From an uncultured Desulfobulbaceae bacterium (lineage in GTDB: Bacteria; Desulfobacterota; Desulfobulbia; Desulfobulbales; Desulfocapsaceae), in the NCBI GenBank assembly GCA_937910875.1, contig CALENA010000037.1, positions 1-64,000 of the forward strand: a DNA stretch of 64,000 nt, in the 5' to 3' direction. The notes under the pieces are model-generated. The model saw only the letters and a list, made by a program, of their open reading frames with translations, searched no databases and had not been told where the DNA came from. Of the stretch, positions 9,712 to 17,409 are shown one piece after another. The position numbers and the translations under genes are program-made. Every line of letters begins with the position of its first letter. The stretch's first letter is position 1.

Positions 9712-10513
9712 AGTCGTTGTTGTACAGATGCACATCCTGCTGGGGATAGGGAAAGGAAATGGCCTGTTCATCAAAGGTCAGCTTGATCTGTTCGGTGAGG
9801 TCAAAGGTGACATTCCAGTAATCGGCCGTATTGACCCAGGGGCGGACCACCAGATCCACCGAGGAGTCGCCGAGATTGGATACGGCAATGGTCGGGGCCG
9901 GGTCGGTGAGGATGCGACAGTCGGCCTTGACCAGGGCCAGGAGGGTTTCTTTGGCCTTTTTGATATCGTCATCGTAGCCGATCCCGATGACCAGATCAAT
10001 GCGACGGGTCGGGTTGGCGTTGATGTTGGTGATGGTCGAGTTGCCGATGGCCCCGTTGGGGATGACCTTGCGCTGGTTGTCACCGGTATTCATAATGGTG
10101 TGGAAGATGGTGATCTCCTGAACCTTGCCGGTCGCGCCGCCGGCAATGATCACATCGCCAACCTTAAAGGGTCGAAAGAGGATGAGCATGACCCCGGAGG
10201 CAAAGTTATTGAGCGAGTCCTTGAGGGCCAGGCCGATGGCCAGTGAGGCGGCGCCGACAATGGTCAGAAAAGAGGTGGTGCTGATGCCCAGTTGGCCGGC
10301 TGCCGTCAGGAGGACTGCGACCAGCAGAGTGTAATAGGCGATGTTTTTCAGAAATTTGACCAGGGTGATCTCGACCTTCTGTTTTTCGAGGAGGAGCGCG
10401 AAACCCTTGGCGATTTTGCGGGCCAGCCATTTTCCGATGATGAAAACAAATAAGGCCGAAAGGATGTTGATCCCATAATCAAAGACCAGCAATTGCAGAT
10501 TGTACCAATCCAT
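9710..10513 (-). CDS. mscS: Small-conductance mechanosensitive channel MscS
   Basis: 267 residues. Three N-terminal transmembrane helices include the pore helix pattern LTIVGAASLAIGLALKDSLNNFASGVMLILFRPFKVGD, which is the strongest MscS signature, followed by the beta domain and cytoplasmic alpha/beta cage. It releases solutes during hypo-osmotic shock at the inner membrane. Start: ATG at 10513 with AGGAGA placed 4 nt upstream; an in-frame ATG 33 nt further up lacks a site. A promoter and R3 element precede it. Confidence 0.95.
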   Translation of the reverse strand: MDWYNLQLLVFDYGINILSALFVFIIGKWLARKIAKGFALLLEKQKVEITLVKFLKNIAYYTLLVAVLLTAAGQLGISTTSFLTIVGAASLAIGLALKDSLNNFASGVMLILFRPFKVGDVIIAGGATGKVQEITIFHTIMNTGDNQRKVIPNGAIGNSTITNINANPTRRIDLVIGIGYDDDIKKAKETLLALVKADCRILTDPAPTIAVSNLGDSSVDLVVRPWVNTADYWNVTFDLTEQIKLTFDEQAISFPYPQQDVHLYNND

Positions 10514-10567
10514 ATATTCTCCTGTGTGAGTAACTCTCCAGTTCAAAGGGGAAAGCTTCTGCGTTCT

Positions 10568-10698
10568 ACCCGAGGTTGTAAGTGCCCGGCAGTGGTGCAG
10601 ATGCGTAAAGGGGGCCGGTGAGCCAGAGCCCGCGCTATGAGTCGGCCGATGACAAAGGCAGATGCGGTATTGCTGCCGGGTTACCTGTGTTTATTGTA
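10568..10698 (-). repeat. R3 element, copy a (leader of mscS)
   Basis: About 130 bp matching 16036-16168. Shared blocks include CAGATGCG, GACAAAGGCAGATGCGG-like and TTATTGTA, with many differences being transitions. On the minus strand it starts just after a TACAAT box and ends about 55 nt before mscS. Outer arms CCCGGCAG/CTGCCGGG can close the element. It may be a structured mRNA leader, a small RNA or a mobile repeat; the class is unknown to me. Confidence 0.6.
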
Positions 10699-10720
10699 TG
10701 TGAGGACCGATTCATGTTCA
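10693..10720 (-). promoter_or_regulatory. Putative mscS promoter
   Basis: TGAACA (10720-10715), 16-nt spacer and TACAAT (10698-10693) on the minus strand. The -10 box and spacing are the same as upstream of the second R3 copy. Confidence 0.45.
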
Positions 10721-10787
10721 TCATAGGTTCTGGGTGAGTCGAATTCAAGGAAATTGGTAACGATTCATCGAGATTGTATAATACAGA

Positions 10788-10949
10788 TTTATGGTGGTGA
10801 GCTTGGCCCGGCAGGAAGAGGAAGGTCCCTGTCCAGCTACGCTTCGCCCGAAACATGAACGACTTACCCGTCGCCCATGTTTCAGATACGCCGGTCAGGG
10901 ACCTTCCTCTTCCTGCCTCGTCCCATTCCAGGTCAGATCAATAGAGTTA
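10788..10949 (+). repeat. R2 long-hairpin element, copy a
   Basis: About 162 bp with perfect 22-bp inverted arms at 10810-10831 and 10896-10917 and an inner arm pair GAAACATG/CATGTTTC. The flanks (ATGGTGGTG on one side, TCCCATTCC and AATAGAGTTA on the other) match the copy at 29338-29515. It lies downstream of mobB. Confidence 0.9.
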
Positions 10950-10988
10950 TGGCCAGACCGCCAGTGCACAGTTGGTTTCGGTGAACGG

Positions 10989-11663
10989 TTATGGAAATTG
11001 TTCTTTTTGGTTCACGATCTGGATCATCAGCGTGTGCAGGGGCGGGGAGAGTGGCTGCGAGACGGACAACTGGGAGAGAAAGTGGCTGGCCTGGGCCTGG
11101 AGTTCGGGTGAGAGTTCCTGGTCCTGGCCGTTGAGCGTGACCTTGATCCGAGGAGGAATGGGGGGTGATGGGCAGGCCGGGAGCTGATCCTGGATGAACT
11201 GGGCGACGTCCTGGGGCCTGTTCAGCGGAAACCAGGGCAGACCCGAGACCTCTGTGTCCGAGGCCACACCAATGACCCTGGCTGCCTGCTCACGCAAGGG
11301 GTTCAGGTCGGCCCCCCGAAAGACTTCGATCTTGGGAATGGAGGGTTCATCCTTGAAGCCCTCGGCAATGATGAGATCGACCCGGTCAAAATAGCGGCTG
11401 CAGATCTCCCTGAAAGGGATTTTGTGGTTGTCGCTGAGCAGCACCACCTGGTCCGGGGCGACAAAAACCACAGGATCGGCCCCGGCCCTGCGGTGCTTGC
11501 TGGTATCCGTGTCCGGAGCGCCAAAGGCGATCCCCTGATCCTTGCTGGACTTGATGACGCCCACGTTCAGTCCGTTTGCCCTAAGGTGACGGACCACCTG
11601 GGAGACCAGGGTGGTTTTGCCGGAATCGTGCCAGCCGATAAAGCCGATGATCGGAGGGGTCAT
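10989..11663 (-). CDS. mobB: Molybdopterin-guanine dinucleotide biosynthesis protein MobB
   Basis: 224 residues. P-loop GFIGWHDSGKTTLVSQVV at the N-terminus, then VGVIKSSKDQG, the T/D-rich DTSKHRRAGAD segment, and DLIIAEGFKDEPSIPKIEVFR, all typical of MobB GTP-binding proteins that assist attachment of GMP to molybdopterin. The C-terminal 60 residues after the core are an extension I do not recognise. Start at the ATG 11663, overlapping the stop of the small zinc protein by 4 nt; the same frame continues upstream without a stop but reads as antisense-like noise. Molybdenum or tungsten enzymes such as formate dehydrogenases are expected in this organism. Confidence 0.88.
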   Translation of the reverse strand: MTPPIIGFIGWHDSGKTTLVSQVVRHLRANGLNVGVIKSSKDQGIAFGAPDTDTSKHRRAGADPVVFVAPDQVVLLSDNHKIPFREICSRYFDRVDLIIAEGFKDEPSIPKIEVFRGADLNPLREQAARVIGVASDTEVSGLPWFPLNRPQDVAQFIQDQLPACPSPPIPPRIKVTLNGQDQELSPELQAQASHFLSQLSVSQPLSPPLHTLMIQIVNQKEQFP

Positions 11664-11872
11664 GGGGTGGTTTTGTCCGGCCTGGCTGTTTGGGGGTCTG
11701 TGGCAGTGTCTCTGTCCTGGGCCTCTTCGTTGATCCGACCTAGCCCCAGGCAATGGGGGCAGGGATCGCTGGAGAGGAAAAAGCGGCTTGCTCCCTTGAA
11801 TTGGGAAACCTCGCCGCTGCCCTCGCAGATGGGGCAGGGGATGATGCGTTGCTGTCGGCTGTTTCCGGTCAT
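11660..11872 (-). CDS. Small CxxCxGxG zinc-ribbon protein
   Basis: 70 residues with two DnaJ-type knuckles, CPICEGSGE and CPHCLGLGR, about 22 residues apart, and a polar C-terminal tail. The paired motifs should bind one zinc ion. It is sandwiched between the NYN-domain gene (5 nt upstream) and mobB (4-nt overlap), so it is cotranslated with MobB; a metal-site or chaperone role in molybdenum cofactor maturation is conceivable but unproven. Confidence 0.75.
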   Translation of the reverse strand: MTGNSRQQRIIPCPICEGSGEVSQFKGASRFFLSSDPCPHCLGLGRINEEAQDRDTATDPQTARPDKTTP

Positions 11873-11877
11873 GGCGG

Positions 11878-12681
11878 TCAGGGGCCTTGGGGATCGTCGA
11901 GACAGCGGATATTCCAGGCCTCGGTTCGGTTGTTGTCCGGGTTGGTGACGATCTGGAATTCAAAGATGTTGTCTGGGTTGCGGAACAGGGAATCGCTGCT
12001 GACCTCGGCCTTGGAGTAATGAAAGAAGACCGATTCCGGAACCAGGCCTTCAGGTCCTGACCTGAAATAGCGGATAAAGCCGAAGCCGCGCTCGCTGTTG
12101 TAGTTGATGACAAGGCCGCGCTGCCAATTTTCGGCCGGGTCATGCCCCTGGATGGGCAGCAGGCCGGGCACGAGAAAGCCAGAGAGGTAATTGTCTGCGG
12201 CCTCTTTCAACTCCTGGCTGACATTGTTGAAGGCGATCACCTCGACTCGGCAGCCCATATTCTGCAGGGCCAGGACCAGGCGGATGAAATCACCGTCGCC
12301 GGTCAAGAGGATGATCCGGTCAAGATTGCGGGCCTGGAGCAGGGCGTCGATGGCCAGATCCATGTCGGCGTTGGCCTTGGTGGTGAGGATGCCCTCTTCA
12401 TCAATGAAGTGTTTAACGTACTTCTTGATGACCTTGAACCCGCACTGGCGGACGATATGGTGGTAACGGTAGAGCTTCTGTCTGTACTCCCGGTCTTCGG
12501 CCGTTCGGGCGCTGTCCTCGGCCAGATAGGAGTTGGCCCGCAGCAGGATATGGTGGCTGGAACTGCCCAGTTCGGCCAGCACATCGTAACGCATGCCATA
12601 GCCGCCGCAGAGGCGGATATTTTCGGCATCCACATAAATCCCGGTCTTGAGCATGTCGTCTGTGTTTATATGAACGTTCAT
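11878..12681 (-). CDS. NYN (LabA/DUF88-type) domain protein with cold-shock-like C-terminus
   Basis: About 267 residues. N-terminal PIN-like NYN nuclease fold: GIYVDAENIRL, DMDLAIDALLQ and ILLTGDGDFIRLV supply the conserved Asp cluster for metal binding; the last third, QRGLVINYNSERGFGFIRY...VFFHYSKAE, resembles a cold-shock/OB domain that would bind single-stranded RNA. The likely role is RNA processing or decay (inference). Start is uncertain: ATG 12681 lies inside R1 copy b with no good ribosome site; ATG 12654 (MLKTGIYVDAEN) is the alternative and starts right before the domain. Confidence 0.8.
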   Translation of the reverse strand: MNVHINTDDMLKTGIYVDAENIRLCGGYGMRYDVLAELGSSSHHILLRANSYLAEDSARTAEDREYRQKLYRYHHIVRQCGFKVIKKYVKHFIDEEGILTTKANADMDLAIDALLQARNLDRIILLTGDGDFIRLVLALQNMGCRVEVIAFNNVSQELKEAADNYLSGFLVPGLLPIQGHDPAENWQRGLVINYNSERGFGFIRYFRSGPEGLVPESVFFHYSKAEVSSDSLFRNPDNIFEFQIVTNPDNNRTEAWNIRCLDDPQGP

Positions 12682-12764
12682 TGGCGACCATAACTGGCCA
12701 TGCCGAAGGAACGAACTTTCATGGTTGGTTGTGACTGGCTCATCTGGGCCAGCCATGCTGGTTA
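12667..12764 (+). repeat. R1 dispersed repeat, copy b
   Basis: Full-length copy from ATATGAACGTTCAT to GCCATGCTGGTT. It lies between guaA and the NYN gene and covers the possible ATG at 12681. Confidence 0.9.
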
Positions 12765-12805
12765 GGTGTTCGTTGTGGGCAGATCAGGATTGAGCTATCG
12801 GGTCG

Positions 12806-14353
12806 TTATTCCCATTCAATGGTGGCCGGCGGTTTGGATGAGATGTCATAGACCACCCGGTTGACCCCGCGTACCTCGTTGATGATCCGGTTGGAGATGA
12901 TCCCGAGCAGGTCGTAGGGCAGGTGCGACCAGTCCGCGGTCATGGCGTCGCGCGAGTCCACAGCGCGCAGGGCCACCACATTCTCGTAGGTGCGGCCATC
13001 GCCCATGACCCCGACGGTCTGGATGGGCAGGAGCACGGCAAAGGACTGCCAGACCTTGCGGTACCAGCCATTCTTTTTCATCTCCTCCAGGACAATGACA
13101 TCGGCCTGACGGATGATGTTGAGCCGTTCTTCCGTGACCTCACCCATGATCCGAATACCCAGGCCCGGGCCGGGAAAGGGCTGGCGGAAGATGGCCTCTT
13201 CAGGCAGTCCCAGTTCGAGGCCCAGTTCGCGGACCTCGTCCTTGAACAGTTCGCGCAGGGGTTCGATCAGCTGAAGTTTCATGATCTCGGGCAGACCACC
13301 GACGTTATGGTGCGATTTGATCGGTGCCTCACCGCGGAACGAGACCGATTCGATCACGTCCGGATAAAGGGTGCCTTGAGCCAGGTATGAGACCTCACCC
13401 AGTTTTTGCGCCTCATCTTCGAATATCTTGATAAAGCCCAGGCCGATGCGTTTCCGTTTGATCTCCGGGTCGACCACTCCGGCCAGCTCGCCAAGAAAGA
13501 AGTCACAGGCATCAATATCAACGACCTTAAGGCTGGTTTTTTCCCGGAAATATCTGAGGATGGACCCGGACTCGCCAGTGCGCATGAGGCCGTTGTTGAC
13601 ATAGATACAGGTCAGCTGGTCGCCGATGGCCCGGTGGACCAGAGCGGCGGTGACCGAGGAGTCGACCCCGCCTGACAGGGCGCAGATCACCTGGCCGCTG
13701 CCCACCTTGGCTTTGATGGCCTCTACCGTTGACTCGATAAAAGAATGCATGGTCCAGCTGGGACTGCACTCGCAGAGGCCGAAAATGAAATTCCTGAGGA
13801 CATCGGTGCCGATCAGGGTATGGGCCACCTCGGGATGAAACTGGACCGCGACAAAAGGTTTTTCATGGTGCCGGAGAGCGGCAAAGGGCGAGTGAGAGCT
13901 GATGGCCGTGGCCTCAAAGCCTGGCGCCTCTTCAATTCGGTCACCATGACTCATCCATACCTGGTGCCTGGCCGGGTCGGTTTCAAGCCCTGCGAACAGT
14001 CCCCTGGTGTAGTTGATGGCGAGTTCTGCCTTGCCGAATTCCCGTTTCACGGCCTTTTCCACCCGGCCGCCCAGTTGCTGGATCATGAGCTGGGCCCCAT
14101 AGCAGATGCCGAGGATGGGCAGGCCGAGTTCAAAGATGGCCGGGTCGGAGAGTGGGGCATCCGTGTCGTAGACCGAGGCCGGGCCACCGGAGAGGATGAT
14201 GCCCCTGGGGGCCATTTCCCTGATGCTGCTGAGGTCAATGGAATAGGGATGGATCTCGCAGTAGACCTTCTGCTCCCGAATCCTCCGGGCGATAAGCTGG
14301 GTGGTCTGAGAGCCGAAGTCGAGGATGAGGATTGTTTCGTCGTGGATGCTCAT
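12806..14353 (-). CDS. guaA: GMP synthase (glutamine-hydrolysing)
   Basis: 515 residues, full length. N-terminal class I glutamine amidotransferase: [11 protein letters not shown], nucleophile Cys in GICYGAQLM and HPEVAHT with the catalytic His; central ATP-pyrophosphatase with the P-loop-like [13 protein letters not shown]-terminal dimerisation domain ending [19 protein letters not shown]. It converts XMP to GMP in the cytoplasm. It follows guaB by about 35 nt on the same strand, forming the classical guaBA operon. Confidence 0.98.
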   Translation of the reverse strand: MSIHDETILILDFGSQTTQLIARRIREQKVYCEIHPYSIDLSSIREMAPRGIILSGGPASVYDTDAPLSDPAIFELGLPILGICYGAQLMIQQLGGRVEKAVKREFGKAELAINYTRGLFAGLETDPARHQVWMSHGDRIEEAPGFEATAISSHSPFAALRHHEKPFVAVQFHPEVAHTLIGTDVLRNFIFGLCECSPSWTMHSFIESTVEAIKAKVGSGQVICALSGGVDSSVTAALVHRAIGDQLTCIYVNNGLMRTGESGSILRYFREKTSLKVVDIDACDFFLGELAGVVDPEIKRKRIGLGFIKIFEDEAQKLGEVSYLAQGTLYPDVIESVSFRGEAPIKSHHNVGGLPEIMKLQLIEPLRELFKDEVRELGLELGLPEEAIFRQPFPGPGLGIRIMGEVTEERLNIIRQADVIVLEEMKKNGWYRKVWQSFAVLLPIQTVGVMGDGRTYENVVALRAVDSRDAMTADWSHLPYDLLGIISNRIINEVRGVNRVVYDISSKPPATIEWE

Positions 14354-14388
14354 GGCTGTGGCCTTGTGGCGTGGTTAAACAGTTCGGT

Positions 14389-15852
14389 TCAGGCGGTCCG
14401 GTAGTTCGGTGCCTCTTTGGTGATGATCACGTCGTGGACATGTGACTCCCGGAGGCCAGCTGCTGAAATTCGGACAAAGGTGGCCTTTTCCTGCAATGCC
14501 AGGATGGTCGGCGCGCCGAGATACCCCATGCCCGAGCGCAGACCGCCCAGGAGCTGGTAGATGACCGTGGAGATGGGGCCCCGGTAGGGGACCTTGCCTT
14601 CAATACCCTCAGGCACCAATTTGGACTGGCTGGAGATCTCGGACTGAAAGTAGCGGTCAGATGAGCCCTGGCGCATGGCGCCAAGTGATCCCATGCCCCG
14701 GTAGCCTTTGTAGGTCCGCCCCTGGTAGAGAAAGGTCTCGCCCGGGGTCTCGTCGGTTCCGGCAAAGAGTGAGCCGATCATGATTGAGCTGGCCCCGGCG
14801 CCGATGGCCTTGGTTATTTCTCCGGAATGTTTGATCCCGCCGTCGGCGATGATGGGGATATTGAGCGGTGCGGCCGCGGCCACGCAGTTTTTGAGGGCGG
14901 TCATCTGCGGGACGCCGACGCCGGCCACGATGCGGGTGGTGCAGATGGAGCCGGGTCCAACGCCGACCTTGACTGCATTGGCTCCGGCCTTGATCAGGGC
15001 CAGGGTTCCGTCGTAGGTGGCCACGTTCCCGGCAATGATCGAAAGTTTGGGAAAGGCGTGTTTGACCCGTTCCACGGCCTTGAGGACACCCTGGGAATGG
15101 CCGTGGGCCGAATCCATGACCACCACATCGACTCCGGCCCGGACCAGTCTTTCGGCATTTTCTTCCACATCCGCCCCGACGCCCAGGGCCGCGCCCACCA
15201 GAAGGCGGCCAAGGGTGTCTTTGGCTGCCAGGGGATATTTCTTGATCTTTTCCAAGTCCTTGATGGTGATCAGGCCGCAGAGTTTGCCGTTATCGTCCAC
15301 CACCAGCAGCTTTTCGATGCGGTGTTCGTGGAGCAGGGCCTTGGAGTGGATCATGTCGATCCCGGGTTTGGCCGTGACCAGATTTTTACTGGTCATGACA
15401 TCGCGGACCCGGAGATTGGGATCTGAGACAAAGCGCAGGTCGCGGTTGGTGACAATCCCCACCAGTTTGCCGTCCCGCAGGACCGGTAGACCCGAGATCT
15501 TGTACTGGGCCATGATCTCTTCAACCTCGGCCACGGACTGGTTTTCCAGGACGGTTACCGGATCGATGATCATCCCCGATTCTGATTTCTTGACCCGTTC
15601 CACCTCTCTGGCCTGGCTGTCAATGGGCATGTTTTTGTGGATGATGCCGATTCCACCCTCACGGGCCATGGCAATGGCGGTCCGGTGCTCGGTGACCGAG
15701 TCCATGGCCGCGGAGACCAGGGGGGCATTGAGGTTGATGGTGTCGGTCAGGCGGGTGGCCAGGGAGACCTCGCTGGGCAGGACGGCTGAGGCGGAAGGGA
15801 CCAGGAGCAGATCATCAAAGGTCAGGGCGAGTTCGATGTCATCGTGTAACAT
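14389..15852 (-). CDS. guaB: IMP dehydrogenase
   Basis: 487 residues, the usual bacterial length. TIM-barrel enzyme with two CBS domains inserted at about residues 95-200 ([19 protein letters not shown] and [29 protein letters not shown]), the active-site loop [15 protein letters not shown] with the catalytic Cys, and the flap [11 protein letters not shown]. It oxidises IMP to XMP with NAD. Start at the ATG 15852, preceded by GAGGAAACAAC; an in-frame ATG further upstream would add 28 non-homologous residues. The mRNA leader is long and contains R3 copy b. Confidence 0.98.
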   Translation of the reverse strand: MLHDDIELALTFDDLLLVPSASAVLPSEVSLATRLTDTINLNAPLVSAAMDSVTEHRTAIAMAREGGIGIIHKNMPIDSQAREVERVKKSESGMIIDPVTVLENQSVAEVEEIMAQYKISGLPVLRDGKLVGIVTNRDLRFVSDPNLRVRDVMTSKNLVTAKPGIDMIHSKALLHEHRIEKLLVVDDNGKLCGLITIKDLEKIKKYPLAAKDTLGRLLVGAALGVGADVEENAERLVRAGVDVVVMDSAHGHSQGVLKAVERVKHAFPKLSIIAGNVATYDGTLALIKAGANAVKVGVGPGSICTTRIVAGVGVPQMTALKNCVAAAAPLNIPIIADGGIKHSGEITKAIGAGASSIMIGSLFAGTDETPGETFLYQGRTYKGYRGMGSLGAMRQGSSDRYFQSEISSQSKLVPEGIEGKVPYRGPISTVIYQLLGGLRSGMGYLGAPTILALQEKATFVRISAAGLRESHVHDVIITKEAPNYRTA

Positions 15853-16035
15853 GTTGTTTCCTCGTGCAGGATGCAGGCAGATGGTACGTGTTGTCGGTGG
15901 CAGGATACACATCTCCAGGCAAGAGACTAAGGGCATACAGGAAGACTCAGTTGCCAGGAGATCCGTTCATGGAATGTATCGCTGATATTCTACTGCTAAC
16001 TCTTACACTTCAGGCAAAAGACCATACCTTCTGTC

Positions 16036-16168
16036 CCGAGATGTAGATGTAACTGGCCGCCAGGACCACAGATGCGCAAAAGAGGTCTGCGAGTCAGAGT
16101 CTGCTTTGGTGAGTCCGGGTGATAACAAAGGCAGAAGCGCTCCTGCTGGACAGGTAAATCTATTGTAG
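16036..16168 (-). repeat. R3 element, copy b (leader of guaB)
   Basis: Aligns with 10568-10698 from CCCGAG through CAGATGCG, GATAACAAAGGCAGAAGCG to TATTGTA. On the minus strand it begins immediately after the -10 box, so it would be the first part of the guaB leader or an independent small RNA. Confidence 0.6.
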
Positions 16169-16189
16169 CATTTCACGGTAAAAGCTCAA
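16162..16189 (-). promoter_or_regulatory. Putative guaB promoter
   Basis: TTGAGC (16189-16184), 16-nt spacer and TACAAT (16167-16162) on the minus strand. Transcription would start near 16155, giving a leader of about 300 nt. Confidence 0.5.
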
Positions 16190-16272
16190 CCGTTTTCAAC
16201 GGGCTGAAATATGCCCGAATTTTCAATGAAACCGCTTGTTTTTACCGATTTTTTGTGATTTTATAAGAAAAC

Positions 16273-16360
16273 TCATCAAAGATCATGACTGGCCATGCTA
16301 AAGGCACGGAACGTTCATGGTCGGTTCTGGCTGGCCAATTTGGTCCAGCCATGCTGGTTC
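16273..16360 (+). repeat. R1 dispersed repeat, copy c
   Basis: Contains CATGACTGGCCATGC, GAACGTTCATGG and GGTCCAGCCATGCTGGTT. It ends about 25 nt upstream of the Sua5-like start codon and so lies in its probable 5' leader. Confidence 0.88.
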
Positions 16361-16384
16361 GTTGAAGGAAAGGACAACAAAATT

Positions 16385-16996
16385 ATGCTGCTTGAAATCA
16401 ATCCCCAAAATCCTCAGTTGCGCCTGATTCAGCAGGTGACTGAGGCCTTGCGTTCCGGGGCCGTGATCTGTTATCCAACGGACAGTGGATACGGTATGGG
16501 GTGTGATCTCTTCAATCCCAAGGCGATCCGGCGGATTGCCCAGATAAAAAAAAGGCCGGCCCAGAAGCCCTTTACCTTCCTCTGTTCCAGCCTGAAAAAT
16601 ATCAGTGAGTATGCCCATGTCTCGAACACGGCCTACCGTCTGATGAAAAAATGTCTGCCGGGGCCCTATACCTTTGTCCTGCCCGGCACCAAACTGGTAC
16701 CCAAGGCCATGGCCAGCAAGCAGAAGACCGTGGGTATCCGTGTCCCTGCCGATCCCATTTGTCAGTTACTCCTGACAGCCCTGGACAATCCCCTTGTCAA
16801 TACCAGTATGCCGATCATGGAAGGCGCTGCTCCGCTCTTTGACCCCTATGATGTGGATCTGGCCTTTGGCAAACTGGTGGACCTGGTCATTGACGGCGGT
16901 CCCATGTGGCCCAACCGGTCATCGATGATTGATCTGACCGGCGATGCGCCCGTGATTCTGCGCGAGGGCCAGGGAGATACGACCCTCTTTCGCTGA
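16385..16996 (+). CDS. Sua5/YciO/YrdC family protein (threonylcarbamoyl-AMP synthase-like)
   Basis: 203 residues covering the YrdC fold: the GAVICYPTDSGYGMGCD nucleotide/bicarbonate loop, IKKRPAQKPFTFLC with the Lys/Arg cluster, CLPGPYTFVLPGT, and TVGIRVPADP. The protein lacks the extra Sua5 C-terminal domain. The pattern PTDSGYGMG, rather than PTETVYGLG, is closer to YciO than to TsaC, so a t6A role is likely but not certain. The ATG at 16385 is preceded by AAGGAAAGG; the upstream in-frame ATG belongs to the R1 repeat. Confidence 0.85.
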   Translation: MLLEINPQNPQLRLIQQVTEALRSGAVICYPTDSGYGMGCDLFNPKAIRRIAQIKKRPAQKPFTFLCSSLKNISEYAHVSNTAYRLMKKCLPGPYTFVLPGTKLVPKAMASKQKTVGIRVPADPICQLLLTALDNPLVNTSMPIMEGAAPLFDPYDVDLAFGKLVDLVIDGGPMWPNRSSMIDLTGDAPVILREGQGDTTLFR

Positions 16997-17023
16997 GGGT
17001 CATTCGAATCAGGACGAGATCAA

Positions 17024-17302
17024 TTACTCTTCGATCAATGATTCCTTGACCGACTTGCTCATGGTGAAATGGACGGTCTTGCGTTCTGGGATATGCATGA
17101 CCTTGCCGGTCTTGGGGTTCTTGGTTGATCGGGCCTTGCGTTTGCGGAGGGAGAAACTGCCGAAGCCGCGCAGTTCGATGCGTCGTCCCTCTTCCAGGGC
17201 CTCGCTCATTGTCCCGAGCATAATTTCCAGGGCCGTGCCCACATCTTGTTTGGTCAGAGCCAGGTCTTCAGCGACCTGGTCGATCAGTTGTTTTTTCAGC
17301 AT
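17024..17302 (-). CDS. ihfB: Integration host factor beta / HU-type DNA-bending protein
   Basis: 92 residues, single HU/IHF fold: helical dimer part with LIDQVAEDLALTKQDV, then the beta arm with RGFGSFSLRKRKAR and the DNA-intercalating region NPKTGKVMHIPERKTVHF. Its place directly downstream of rpsA is the enterobacterial ihfB arrangement, which favours IHF-beta over HU. A terminator hairpin separates it from rpsA, so the two genes may be partly uncoupled. Confidence 0.9.
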   Translation of the reverse strand: MLKKQLIDQVAEDLALTKQDVGTALEIMLGTMSEALEEGRRIELRGFGSFSLRKRKARSTKNPKTGKVMHIPERKTVHFTMSKSVKESLIEE

Positions 17303-17343
17303 GTTTGTAAACTCTTGCTCCTGCTGCCGGGGGAATAGTTAAT

Positions 17344-17385
17344 AAAAAAAGGTTGTCCGGGCAGCGGACTGTCCGGACAACCTTT
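17344..17385 (-). terminator. Intrinsic terminator between rpsA and ihfB
   Basis: Arms AAAGGTTGTCCGG and CCGGACAACCTTT on the minus strand with a GC-rich loop, followed by a run of T. It lies about 25 nt beyond the rpsA stop. Confidence 0.9.
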
Positions 17386-17409
17386 GGGCTTTGACCCTGG
17401 AACAGACGA

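Larger units (their letters stand above)
10514..10988. other. Gene-free region between mobB and mscS
   Basis: Filled largely by R3 copy a (10568-10698), the mscS promoter and R2 copy a (10788-10949). No protein gene is evident. Confidence 0.7.
15853..16384. other. Long divergent region guaB / sua5-like gene
   Basis: Contains a guaB promoter (16162-16189), R3 copy b (16036-16168), about 180 nt of unassigned leader (15853-16035) and R1 copy c (16273-16360). I see no protein gene. No known purine-type riboswitch core was recognised in the leader. Confidence 0.6.

Noticed and set aside
10568-10698. Cobalamin riboswitch reading of R3
   Set aside because: No B12-box-like sequence and no cobalamin gene downstream.
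15853-16035. Known purine or PRPP riboswitch in the guaB leader
   Set aside because: No conserved core of a guanine, PRPP or ppGpp riboswitch was found by eye; left as unassigned leader.
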